Source of the DNA: Candidatus Peregrinibacteria bacterium
GTDB lineage: Bacteria; Patescibacteriota; Gracilibacteria; UM-FILTER-43-11
Assembly (NCBI GenBank): GCA_016932495.1
Contig: JAFGCR010000007.1
Span: 1 to 44,378 of the forward strand
Length of the DNA stretch: 44,378 nucleotides
Direction of reading: 5' to 3'
Shown: one piece after another, positions 27,528-36,600 of the stretch
Layout of the letters: every line of letters starts with the position of its first letter
Position numbering within the stretch: position 1 is the stretch's first letter
Notes under the pieces: generated by a model
What the model was told of the DNA's origin: nothing
What the model saw: only the letters and a program-made list of their open reading frames with translations
The model's database searches: none
Position numbers and translations under genes: made by a program

Positions 27528-29182
27528 TATTCAGTATGTTTTAAAAAGCATTTTTCACAATAAACTTTTTCCGCCTGTACAGTCGGAAAACTGCTTTTTA
27601 TTTTTGCTCCGCATTGGTCACATTTTATGTCGGATAACTTTCGCGGCCGCCGCCTCTGCATCCTCATGCCAAACCGTACGTCCGGGTGGAAATGGGGAAA
27701 CGGAAGGTTTAGTTTCCGGTAAAAAGCCAGTTCCTGTTTCTGGATTTTGAAAGGCCGGCCGGTTTCTTCGCATTCGATCGCCCAATTCAGCACGTCATCG
27801 GGGATTTCACTGATCGTGTCCGGCAACCGACTCGCCGGAATGGTTTTAGTAACATTTAAGACCTTGTCTTCTTCCTTTTTCCATTTCCACGACCTTTTGC
27901 CGATTTCATCTTTATTCAGCGGATAATATTCATTGGCAATCGTCTCGTTATAGGCGTAAGGGGAAATGTCTGTCGGGAAAAACAAACCCCATTCCCCCGT
28001 TTTCCGCATATGCTCCACGATTTTGGATTTGAGTTCCTCGTATTCGTTTTTCGGATATTGTTTATTCAGAATGCAGTAATTTTTGTGCTGTAAAGAAATA
28101 CACCCGAAACAGCTCTTGGCGGAAAAACAGGTATTGCAGTAAAAAAGGTCATGGTTATGCCAGCAGGAATCACAGGAAAGGCAGTTGAATATGCCGGAAC
28201 AGCCGATGGTCTCGTAGCAGACTTCGCTCCGATCGTAGCCCATGCAGGTCATGTCCATGGAATCATACGTTTCATCGATCTGTACGGCGTAAGCGATGTC
28301 CTCACAATTCGTGCAGTCAAAACAATCACGGACGTTTCTGCAATGGTTCAGATTATCGCCGATGCTGTCTTCGCAATTCACCTGATAAGTGGCACGATGC
28401 GGAAATTGGGTTTTGAATTCCGTTTTAAAAAATGTGCGGGTTTTCTGGAACCCCGGATACGTTTCCAGCTGATATTCCTTCAATTTTTCAAAATAATCCT
28501 CTTTAGAGTATGGCTGGTTTAAAATATGATATTCCTTGTGGTTTAGATTTGAACAAAGCAGGCAGTGTTTACAGCCGATCAGATTGGAGGAAAAAAGGCA
28601 GGACTGACAGCCATCACAGTGTTCCAGATAAACGGACTCATAACTGTTTTTGGTAAAGCTGATCTCGTAACAAAGCTGGCTGTTATACGTGAATAAATAA
28701 TCCAGGCAGTTTTTGTTTTTGGTGGAATAACGGCCGTACATACAGTCTTCTTCATAATGGTTGCCAAAAGTGAGGTAACAGTTTTTATTGGCGAATGAAT
28801 AATTGCAGTAATCGCTGTTTTGAGATTGCTTGTTCACAATGGCCAGCCTTGGGACTTTCAGCATCAGTTCTTCGAATTGGTCAAAAAACGGACGATTGAA
28901 ATCGAATCCTTGGCCGTAATCCAAAGCGTTCCACTTATCTCCCCAAAAACACTCCTGACAGTAAACCGGAAATGGTTTATCAGGAGAATAAATCGAAACA
29001 ATATCTTTGCTACACAAATCGCATTTTCGTTTATGTAATGTCTTTTCATTCCGCCACGACATCCGTCGCTGATTGCGGCAGTCCGGACACAAAATCGGCT
29101 CGGGAACATCTATTTTTTTATAAAAATCCCGATCCGTATCGGTTATATCGAAGCCTGTGTTGCACTGCTTACAGTTTTTCAT
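27527..29182 (-). CDS. Cys-rich dual zinc-ribbon/solenoid protein, paralog H
   Basis: MKNCKQCNTGFDITDTDRDFYKKIDVPEPILCPDCRNQRR ... CDQCGAKIKSSFPTVQAEKVYCEKCFLKHTE. Confidence 0.85.
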   Translation of the reverse strand: MKNCKQCNTGFDITDTDRDFYKKIDVPEPILCPDCRNQRRMSWRNEKTLHKRKCDLCSKDIVSIYSPDKPFPVYCQECFWGDKWNALDYGQGFDFNRPFFDQFEELMLKVPRLAIVNKQSQNSDYCNYSFANKNCYLTFGNHYEEDCMYGRYSTKNKNCLDYLFTYNSQLCYEISFTKNSYESVYLEHCDGCQSCLFSSNLIGCKHCLLCSNLNHKEYHILNQPYSKEDYFEKLKEYQLETYPGFQKTRTFFKTEFKTQFPHRATYQVNCEDSIGDNLNHCRNVRDCFDCTNCEDIAYAVQIDETYDSMDMTCMGYDRSEVCYETIGCSGIFNCLSCDSCWHNHDLFYCNTCFSAKSCFGCISLQHKNYCILNKQYPKNEYEELKSKIVEHMRKTGEWGLFFPTDISPYAYNETIANEYYPLNKDEIGKRSWKWKKEEDKVLNVTKTIPASRLPDTISEIPDDVLNWAIECEETGRPFKIQKQELAFYRKLNLPFPHFHPDVRFGMRMQRRRPRKLSDIKCDQCGAKIKSSFPTVQAEKVYCEKCFLKHTE

Positions 29183-29208
29183 ATATAATCCGTTTCCGTA
29201 GTATTTAA

Positions 29209-29754
29209 ATGAATTTTATGAAAAAAGATGAATCTATTATACCATCAAAGTATGTTGAGCGCTCCATTTATATCATACGTGGTCAGAAAGTGATTCTGGA
29301 TCAGGATCTGGCGGCGCTTTATGGAGTGGAAACTAAAGCTCTTAACCAAGCTGTTCAACGGAATACGAATCGTTTTCCCGAAGATTTTGCCTTTCGGTTA
29401 GCGAAAGATGAATGGAATTCTTTGAGGTCACAATTTGTTACCTCAAACGTCGGAAGAGGTGGAAGACGATATTTACCTTTAGTTTTTACTGAGCACGGGG
29501 TTGTAATGGCAGCCAATGTTTTAAAAAGTAAACGAGCGATATCGGTAAGTATTGATGTTGTGCGTACTTTTATTAAATTGCGCGAAACACTCGCGTCACA
29601 TAAAGAACTGATAAAAGAGCTGGGCGAACTAAAGGAATTTGTATTAAAAAATTCTCATCAGACCAGCCGTGAATTCCGGCGCATTTGGCAGACCATTGAA
29701 AAACTGACCAACAAACCGAAAAATCAGCGGTCAATTGGCTTTAAGCTAGAGTAA
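29209..29754 (+). CDS. ORF6N-domain DNA-binding protein, copy 2
   Basis: IYIIRGQKVILDQDLAALYGVETKALNQAVQRNTNRFPEDFAFRL ... LVFTEHGVVMAANVLKSKRAISVSIDVVRTFI. Confidence 0.9.
   Translation: MNFMKKDESIIPSKYVERSIYIIRGQKVILDQDLAALYGVETKALNQAVQRNTNRFPEDFAFRLAKDEWNSLRSQFVTSNVGRGGRRYLPLVFTEHGVVMAANVLKSKRAISVSIDVVRTFIKLRETLASHKELIKELGELKEFVLKNSHQTSREFRRIWQTIEKLTNKPKNQRSIGFKLE
29236..29244 (-). promoter_or_regulatory. Extended -10 promoter element for the H-to-C block
   Basis: Minus-strand TGGTATAAT inside the ORF6N 5' end, same position as in copy 1. Confidence 0.45.
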
Positions 29755-29757
29755 TGG

Positions 29758-29832
29758 TGGTGACCCCGACAGGAATCGAACCTGTATCTAAGCCTTAGGA
29801 GTGCCTTGTTCTATCCATTGAACTACGGGGTC
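29758..29832 (-). tRNA. tRNA-Arg (anticodon CCT), CCA encoded
   Basis: GACCCCG TA GTTC..GAAC A AGGCA-CTCCTAA-GGCTT ... ACAGG-TTCGATT-CCTGT CGGGGTC A CCA. Confidence 0.9.
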
Positions 29833-29909
29833 TTGAAGCTTTTCCTATTCCATAAAAAAGACGATAACACTATACCTCAAAAATTTCCAATGACCAATTC
29901 CCAAGATTA

Positions 29910-29980
29910 AATTCCTGAATTCAGTTCAGGAACTCACCGTTAAACAGAATTCCGGAGAGACTCTGAATCAAATTCAGAGA
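29910..29980 (-). repeat. 71-bp two-hairpin dispersed repeat, copy 2
   Basis: Reverse complement matches 10471-10541; stems TTCCTGAA/TTCAGGAA and CTCTGAA/TTCAGAG. Confidence 0.8.
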
Positions 29981-30018
29981 TTATGTTCAGTTAATTGGAT
30001 TTGGAATTGAAAATTTAA

Positions 30019-30654
30019 TCAGCTGGGCTGAATGACCACCACTTTACTCGCGTCTTCCGGCAATTCACTGCGTTTGACGGTATAAACATCAATCGGTTCG
30101 CCTGCCTGAGATCCCATTTCTTTTAAGAAAACATCTACCGCGTCGAATCCGCATTTGTTCCCTTCGGTGTGATAAGCCATGGGGATGATGATGCGGGGTT
30201 CGATCTGTTCCACGACTTCTTTGGCTTTTTTGGAATCTAGCCCCTCCTTACCTCCGACAGGAATAAAAAGGATATCAACATCACCGATTTTTTCGAGCTG
30301 TTCAGGGATCAATTTCGTACCAAGAGCCCCCAGATGACAGAAGCGAATACCATCCAGGTCAAAAACAAAAATAGTATTTTCCTTCTGTTCCACATCGTCT
30401 TTCGTGTTATGGAAAGAGGCGATTCCCTTAAAGTGTGATCCTCCTGTTTCATATTCTCCGGGCCAGCTGAAGACTTTCGGTTCGCCGTTCACGACCGAGA
30501 AATTGTTGTGATGGGGATCGTTATGGCTCACCGTCACCACATCCGCCTTTAGGTTCGGCAGGGTAAGACCGGTACTGTCGTCGTAAGGATCGGTCAGGAC
30601 TGTAATATTGTTTTTAATAGAAAGGCATGAATGCCCGTGGAATTTGATCTGCAT
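30019..30654 (-). CDS. MBL-fold (UlaG-like) metal-dependent hydrolase
   Basis: MQIKFHGHSCLSIKN..VLTDPYD..VTVSHNDPHHNN..FCHLGALGTKL..IIIPMAYHTEG. Confidence 0.85.
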   Translation of the reverse strand: MQIKFHGHSCLSIKNNITVLTDPYDDSTGLTLPNLKADVVTVSHNDPHHNNFSVVNGEPKVFSWPGEYETGGSHFKGIASFHNTKDDVEQKENTIFVFDLDGIRFCHLGALGTKLIPEQLEKIGDVDILFIPVGGKEGLDSKKAKEVVEQIEPRIIIPMAYHTEGNKCGFDAVDVFLKEMGSQAGEPIDVYTVKRSELPEDASKVVVIQPS

Positions 30655-30710
30655 GATTTTGTTTACGTTAAAAAAGCCTGCTCATTTTACACCATTGCTA
30701 AAAACGATAC

Positions 30711-30774
30711 AACGAAATGACGCTGTGACGAAATGGCAGATTGCTTTGCCATCTCGTTATGTCGTCATTTCGTT
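30711..30774. repeat. Intergenic quasi-palindrome
   Basis: AACGAAATGACG...TGACGAAATGGCA..TTGCCATcTCG..CGTCATTTCGTT. Confidence 0.75.
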
Positions 30775-31819
30775 AAACAAGAGACAGGCGGATCAGTTTC
30801 CAGCCAAGCAAACTGGCAAACGTGAGCAAAAAGGCGATAAACATAACCTCCGACGGACCTGTGCCGGGAGTCTGGACCGCTGAAGGTGTGGAGACTTGAT
30901 AAGCGGGCTGGTAAACAGGAGTGGTTACGGGCTGTTGGGCGACCTGATAACCGCCAGCCATGTTGCGGTTCAGCATTTCCTGCGGGGTGATGGTGACGGT
31001 ATGAGTATTGACGCGGAAGCCGGGCTGGACTGTTGGCGGCTGGCCGAGGGCCGACGTGGTAGTCACGCTGGGCGGGATGCCGGTATCGGTGGCTTCGGGG
31101 GCCGCGGGCTTCATGCCTTCTTCGGCGACTTTGGCCAGTTCTCCCATGGCTTTGATATCTTCTTCGCGCTGTTTCTGGAGTTCCCCCAGCTGTTTGCTGA
31201 GTTCTTCAATCAATTTAGCCTGAGTGTCTTTTGCGGTGGCGGTTTCGTCCGTCATGGCCTGTAGTTCCCCCTCACCTTCACCTTCACCTTCACCCTCACC
31301 TTCTCCTTCGCCCTCGCCTATCGGTCCGACATCGACCGGTTCAGGTTCCGCAATAGGTTCAATGGCAATGGTCACCGCCTCTTCTTCCGGCTGGACCACG
31401 GGTTCGGATACGTAACCTTCATCGGGTTCTTCTTCGGCAGGTTCTTCTTCCATAAAACCCTCTTCAGAAGACGGTTCCTGGACCGTCTCTGCGGCAGCGC
31501 TTTCGGTTTCTGCCGTATCAGCGGTTTCTTCACCCGTCTCATCGGTTCCGCCCCCCGGGGACAAAAGGTCAGAGGGGCTGGTGATCGGACTCCCGACACC
31601 CTCCGCATCGAACAGGCTGCCCTTGATCAGTTGATTGAACTGGGCAGGAGCCATCACCGCAAAGACCGCGATGATCATGACCACAAAGCCGATTCCCCAG
31701 AATATTTTATTCCGAACGGTATCAGAAGATCCTCCTTTTTTCTTTCCGCTCGTTCTGGAAACAGGGGTGTGAATCGTCTCTTCGGGAATGGTGATCCAAT
31801 TTGCTTGTTTCTTAGCCAT
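30773..31819 (-). CDS. Membrane/surface protein with acidic linker and (GE)n repeat
   Basis: N-terminal TM, Glu-rich region, GEGEGEGEGEGEGEGE, C-terminal TM. Confidence 0.75.
   Translation of the reverse strand: MAKKQANWITIPEETIHTPVSRTSGKKKGGSSDTVRNKIFWGIGFVVMIIAVFAVMAPAQFNQLIKGSLFDAEGVGSPITSPSDLLSPGGGTDETGEETADTAETESAAAETVQEPSSEEGFMEEEPAEEEPDEGYVSEPVVQPEEEAVTIAIEPIAEPEPVDVGPIGEGEGEGEGEGEGEGEGELQAMTDETATAKDTQAKLIEELSKQLGELQKQREEDIKAMGELAKVAEEGMKPAAPEATDTGIPPSVTTTSALGQPPTVQPGFRVNTHTVTITPQEMLNRNMAGGYQVAQQPVTTPVYQPAYQVSTPSAVQTPGTGPSEVMFIAFLLTFASLLGWKLIRLSLV
31264..31320 (-). repeat. Hexanucleotide coding microsatellite (Gly-Glu)n
   Basis: CCTTCA-type hexamers in tandem on the plus strand. Confidence 0.8.
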
Positions 31820-31857
31820 TGTAATTGATTAAAAATTGAAAATTAAAAATTGAAAAT

Positions 31858-32910
31858 TTATTTATGTTTCTTCCGTCCGAAAACAAGACTTCCGGCCAAG
31901 CCGGCGGCCGAAAAAACCAGCCAGCCGGCCAACGGGCCGTTTTGGGGCTGGGACGGGATACGGGCCGAGACTTGAGATAAAAGCCCTTCGAAAGGCGACG
32001 TGGAGCTTAAAGGCTGGTTCACGATGATCCCCACCTCATTGCTGTAATCACTCTCACGGTTGTACTGGTCGTAAGCGGTGACCGCGAAATAATAAGTCTC
32101 ATTGTTCATGAGATTGTCGATGCGGACACTGCCGACATTGCCGACCGTCCGGCGGCGGGTATAGGTTCCGCTTTGCTTGCCGTAATACACATTGAATCCC
32201 ACGCGCGCCGCGTCCACTTCGGCCTGCCACATTAAATCAACATAACCGGATCCCGTATTGGCCTTTAAGTTGACCGGACGGGCCATATCCACCGCAAACC
32301 CGCCGCCGACATCAGTTGGGGTGGGCTGAGGCTGGGGCTGAGGAGTGGGTGCTGGCTGAACCGCCGGAGCGGAACCCGCGCCCGCGTTCAGTTTGACCTG
32401 AAGGCTGTCCGGCGCCTTAAAAAGGATATTGGCCGGAAAACCCTGGTCGATGATGTTGACACTGGTGTGGCCCAATTCACTGGCCTGATAATCATAAAAA
32501 CTGATTGCCGTGGTCGCTTCATACGCTTCCAGCACTTTAAAACGGACTGTCGCGACCGTGGTCTCCGCTTCTTTCACCCCTCCGGCAATATTGGAACGGC
32601 CGATCTTCACTTTTCCTTCCCCCTGACTTACCTGGTCTTCACCGGGCGCCGCCAGAGTGAATGAAGATGCACTACTGTCGATATTCACCGCTTCCAGCTT
32701 CGCCTTGTCGTACGTCAGCCAGGAACGGACCGAGATCACACTCTGCTGACTGGGGTTCTTCAGCACAATATCCACCGTGAATTCTTCACCGCTTTTTACT
32801 TCCGTCACGGACGGTTTGAGCTCAAGGGCCGCGTCGTTTGCCGCGTAGGCAATCGATATCCCCAGAAAGAGGAGTATTAGAATGGCTAATTGTTTGAGTG
32901 CTGTTTTCAT
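31858..32910 (-). CDS. Secreted cohesin-like + fibronectin type III protein with C-terminal TM
   Basis: Signal peptide; LELKPSVTEVKSGEEFTVDIVLKNPSQQSVISVRSWLTYDKAKLEA; VDLMWQAEVDAARVGFNVYYGKQSG..NETYYFAVTAYDQYNRESDYSNEV; C-terminal LVFSAAGLAGSLVFGRKKHK. Confidence 0.8.
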   Translation of the reverse strand: MKTALKQLAILILLFLGISIAYAANDAALELKPSVTEVKSGEEFTVDIVLKNPSQQSVISVRSWLTYDKAKLEAVNIDSSASSFTLAAPGEDQVSQGEGKVKIGRSNIAGGVKEAETTVATVRFKVLEAYEATTAISFYDYQASELGHTSVNIIDQGFPANILFKAPDSLQVKLNAGAGSAPAVQPAPTPQPQPQPTPTDVGGGFAVDMARPVNLKANTGSGYVDLMWQAEVDAARVGFNVYYGKQSGTYTRRRTVGNVGSVRIDNLMNNETYYFAVTAYDQYNRESDYSNEVGIIVNQPLSSTSPFEGLLSQVSARIPSQPQNGPLAGWLVFSAAGLAGSLVFGRKKHK

Positions 32911-32916
32911 TTTTAT

Positions 32917-32987
32917 GTTCGTGATTCGTGTCTTGTGCCTTGTGACTCGTGAGTTTACCGGACACGAGACACTGGACACGAGACACT
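32917..32987. repeat. Intergenic quasi-palindrome of 'GTGTCTCGTG'-type units
   Basis: GTGTCTTGTGCCTTGTGACTCGTG ... CACGAGACACTGGACACGAGACAC. Confidence 0.7.
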
Positions 32988-32998
32988 ATTTTAAATAT

Positions 32999-33598
32999 TT
33001 ATTTTTCAATGATAAGAGCCGGACTATTCGGCTTTTTAAGAAGGTTATAGGGTTTTCCTTCGATGATACTGTTCGCAGAAGCGTGTCCGCTCAGATCATC
33101 CTGATAGTCATACACATCGATCATGGTGGCGCCCTCCCCCCTCACATCGAACACGACTTCGGCCACTTTGATGGTCTTATCGGTCAGCGGATCGGGATTG
33201 GCGCGTCCGAGCATCATCAGACCATTTTCGTTATCGAATGTATTGTTGTAAGGGGCGATGAGTGAAAAAGCGGAATCATCGGTTTTAATCTCCTTCCCGT
33301 AGAGCCGATTCGGGTCAAAACTAAGCCAGCTCTGCACCGACGTGATGGGTTTGCCCTCCGGATTGTTGAGATTAATGGTGACGGTGACCTGCCCTTCCTC
33401 CCGCTCGGCTTTGAACGCCAGGTTAACGCTTTTCTGCGCGGCGCGGGCTTTTTCAGCCAGTTTCTCGACATTGATTTTAGGGGCGGGCGGCTGAGTGGCT
33501 TCAGAAGCTTTTTCCTGCGGGAGCAAAGCACATCCGTTCAGCAGGCTGGAAAGGGTGAGGATAAGCGCGGTGGCGATGAGAATATCTTTGGCTTTCAT
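32999..33598 (-). CDS. Cohesin-like lipoprotein
   Basis: LTLSSLLNGCALL lipobox; VTINLNNPEGKPITSVQSWLSFDPNRLYG; similar to the adjacent cohesin-FnIII gene product. Confidence 0.75.
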   Translation of the reverse strand: MKAKDILIATALILTLSSLLNGCALLPQEKASEATQPPAPKINVEKLAEKARAAQKSVNLAFKAEREEGQVTVTINLNNPEGKPITSVQSWLSFDPNRLYGKEIKTDDSAFSLIAPYNNTFDNENGLMMLGRANPDPLTDKTIKVAEVVFDVRGEGATMIDVYDYQDDLSGHASANSIIEGKPYNLLKKPNSPALIIEK

Positions 33599-33628
33599 GA
33601 TAAGGAGTTAGTGGTTATAGATTGGTGT

Positions 33629-33654
33629 GTGCGGATAACTATCCGCACTTTCAG
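33629..33654. repeat. Second copy of GTGCGGATA-rACTATCCGCACTTTCAG palindrome
   Basis: gtgcggataactatccgcactttcag matches the 22666-22697 palindrome at 25/26 positions. Confidence 0.85.
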
Positions 33655-33658
33655 AGAG

Positions 33659-36600
33659 TTAGTTAGCGGGCTGATTATGAGGTATGGTCGAATCGGGGTC
33701 GGCCGGAATAGGGCTTAAACCCTGATCTTCCGCACCGCCGCCATTGATAAACACCTGGCCGTACACGGAGGAGAACATGGTGAAGTCGATAAAATCGACC
33801 TTACCGTCCCCGTTTAAGTCAGCAGCGTTGCTTAAATTGGCCTGCTGGATCGCGCGGAGTTTGATGGCCTTGAAGAATTTGGCAACCGCGGATTTCAGCT
33901 TTATGCCGGCGGCCGACGCGATGTCTTTGATCTGGAGCTGGTAACGCTGGCCGGATTTCTGCTGTTCCGTTTTGACTTCCAAAAGCTTGCCCGATTCGAT
34001 GAAGCGGACGGCTTTGACCGGAAGCGGCGCAGAACTTTCGCTTTCAAAGATCGTGATGTCATAATCGCTCTGCCCTTCTCCGGTTTTCACGCTGGAGGGA
34101 CGGAGGTTCTCCTGAAATTCCACTTCCACCGTATCGACATCCGTCGCGGCCACATAATGGACCACAGGCGGCTTAGCGCTGTCCTCAAATCCTTTGAAGA
34201 ACACGCGGCTGGTCTGGCCGGGCACCAGGGACACGCCGGAAAGATCGGTGAGCTGGTTGCCGGCGCTCAATACATATTCCTTGCCCGGTTCCTGCGCCAC
34301 GGTGGTGAGAGTCACCACATCACCGGTCGCGCTGATGGTCGCACCCAGGATGTTTAAAGCCTGAGCGATGTCATTACGGGCTGTGATGACAAAATCATTA
34401 CCATTGGACGATAAAGACAACGGGGACATCTCTTCACTGAACACCACTTCCACCGCGGTGTCGCTGACCGGCACGGCCGCTATCACCTGAGGCGGACGGC
34501 TGTCTGCCGCGAACCCTTCGCTGTCACTGACCAGCACACCGATCTTACCGCGGGCGGTCTTGCCCGACAGATCGGTCGCGATCACTTCGACCTGATACGG
34601 CTGGGAACTGGCTGGTGTGCCGGAAGAAACTACCACATCCGGGAGCACAAACCACTGGCCGTCACGGCCTTCTTTAAAGCTGGGCTGCATGCACACAATA
34701 GTGTTGGAGCCTGTGGGACAAGTGGCCTGCGGCATGCCGCCTCCAGCCGGAGGCTGGACGATCGGCGCCGTGTTCTGGATCTGGAAATCAGCAGGGGCTT
34801 CCGCACCCACCTGACCGATACCGCTCAGATTGACGACTACGGAATCCAGGTCATCATCGTCATCACGCACAAAGGCGTATAAGGCAATCGGCGTCTGGCC
34901 GTCATTCTTGGTCAGTTTCGGATTCGTGTAGGATTTATCGGAAAAGATCAGCGGGGCGTCGCCAAGCATGTCTTTTTCAGTCACATCGACCTGTAAAATA
35001 ATACTACCGGTGCCGCCGCCCTGGTCGGTCGCGATCACTTCGATCTCATGAACACCCATCGGAGTAGTAGGAGGGATAGTGATGTCGCCGGATGAATACA
35101 GGGCTTTTTTCGCGTTTTCGGACGCGTTCGGATCGCGGAGCAGAGTCACAGGAGAAAGGCCCAACGTGCCGAAGTACGCGTTAACCGTGTCGATGTCGGC
35201 CACGCCGTTCGGATCACCGACCATCACGTGAATAGAAAAAGGTGTTTTATCATCTTTCGGAACGGACTTACGTGGACCGATGTAACTGTGGGCCGGATCA
35301 ATATGCGGACCGGTAAGCGCTGTGGACACATTAAGAGTGATATCCGCCGTTGAACTTTCACCGGTGGTGTCACTCGCGCTGACCGTTAAAGTATAATTCT
35401 TTTCCTGTGTGGCTTCCGGAATCGTAAAGGTATCCGACGCATACCAGCCGGTGACCTGTTCATCGGCCTGGCCAGCCACATCCAGTTTATTCAAGCTGAT
35501 AAAACCAATCCCCAGAGGGCCGAGGTCCGCCACAACAGAGGTGATGGTGTTGGCGCCGTCCGGATCGGTGACCTTAGCGGAAATCGTGACCTCTGTTAAG
35601 CCATCCGGCGGCACGGTGCCCGGATTGACGTAAACCTGGTCAAAAACCGGGGCCACACTGCCAAGGACATCGCGGGTGACGTAAAGGGAAACGGTTCCCT
35701 GTACAGCTTCCGCGCCTTTTTTGGCTTCCACAGCCAACTGATAGGGTTCGTCCTGCGTCGGGGTGACCGGATCAACCGTGGTCGTAAAGGTATAATATTG
35801 TTTAAACCGTGGCTGCAGACCCGTGTCTTTTTCCATTTCCTGGGCGCGGCTACCTCCGATCTGCTCAAGGTCGATGGTCACGCTGTCTACATTCGCCAGA
35901 TCCAGCGGATCTTCTACCTGGACCCAGAAGGTGACCTCGGTTTCGCCGTCCGGCGGAACGCGGTTCGGGATGGCGCGGGAATTATCGGAAACAATGCGCA
36001 TGGGCTGTTCGGGTAACGTAACAGCCAGTGCCTGGGCCATCATCTCGGTCTCACCCGCCTGATTGACCAGGGTAAGATCATAAATGTCGGATGTAAAACC
36101 CGCCGGTACGATGAGGCTGAGCGCGCCCTGGGTCTGTTCCGTGATACTGACCGCCGTATTGCCCAGCCGGGCTTCTACGACGGTATCGAGGTTTTCACCC
36201 AGCACCACGATCACCTGATCCACTTCGTTGGTCACGGCATTCGGGGTGAGGTTACCGATGCGGACGGGCGGAACCGTGTAGCCGAAGAAATTCAGCACGC
36301 GGGTATTGCCGAGCAATAATCCCTGTTCATCTTTCACGCCGACAAAGCCGACAAAATAGTTGGCATCGGCTACCTGATTATTCGTTGTAAGACGCACGGT
36401 GCTTCCATCAACCATTTCGACAGCGGTGATGGTAAGCGGTTCAGTGCCTCCCTGCACAAACCGTTCAATGCGGATGTTTATAGGTGTAACGGTGTTGGCG
36501 TCAAGGTTTCCGGAGAAATGCAGGACGAGTTCCGTGCCGGAATTCACGTCAATGGATTCGATCTGGACATCGCTCTGGCCAGCCAGCGTCTGGTAACCAG

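Noticed and set aside
15403-29182. Cys-rich array as a CRISPR-Cas, BGC or toxin-immunity locus
   Set aside because: No Cas, biosynthetic or toxin domains visible; the genes are full-length paralogs of one family rather than variable tips plus immunity genes.
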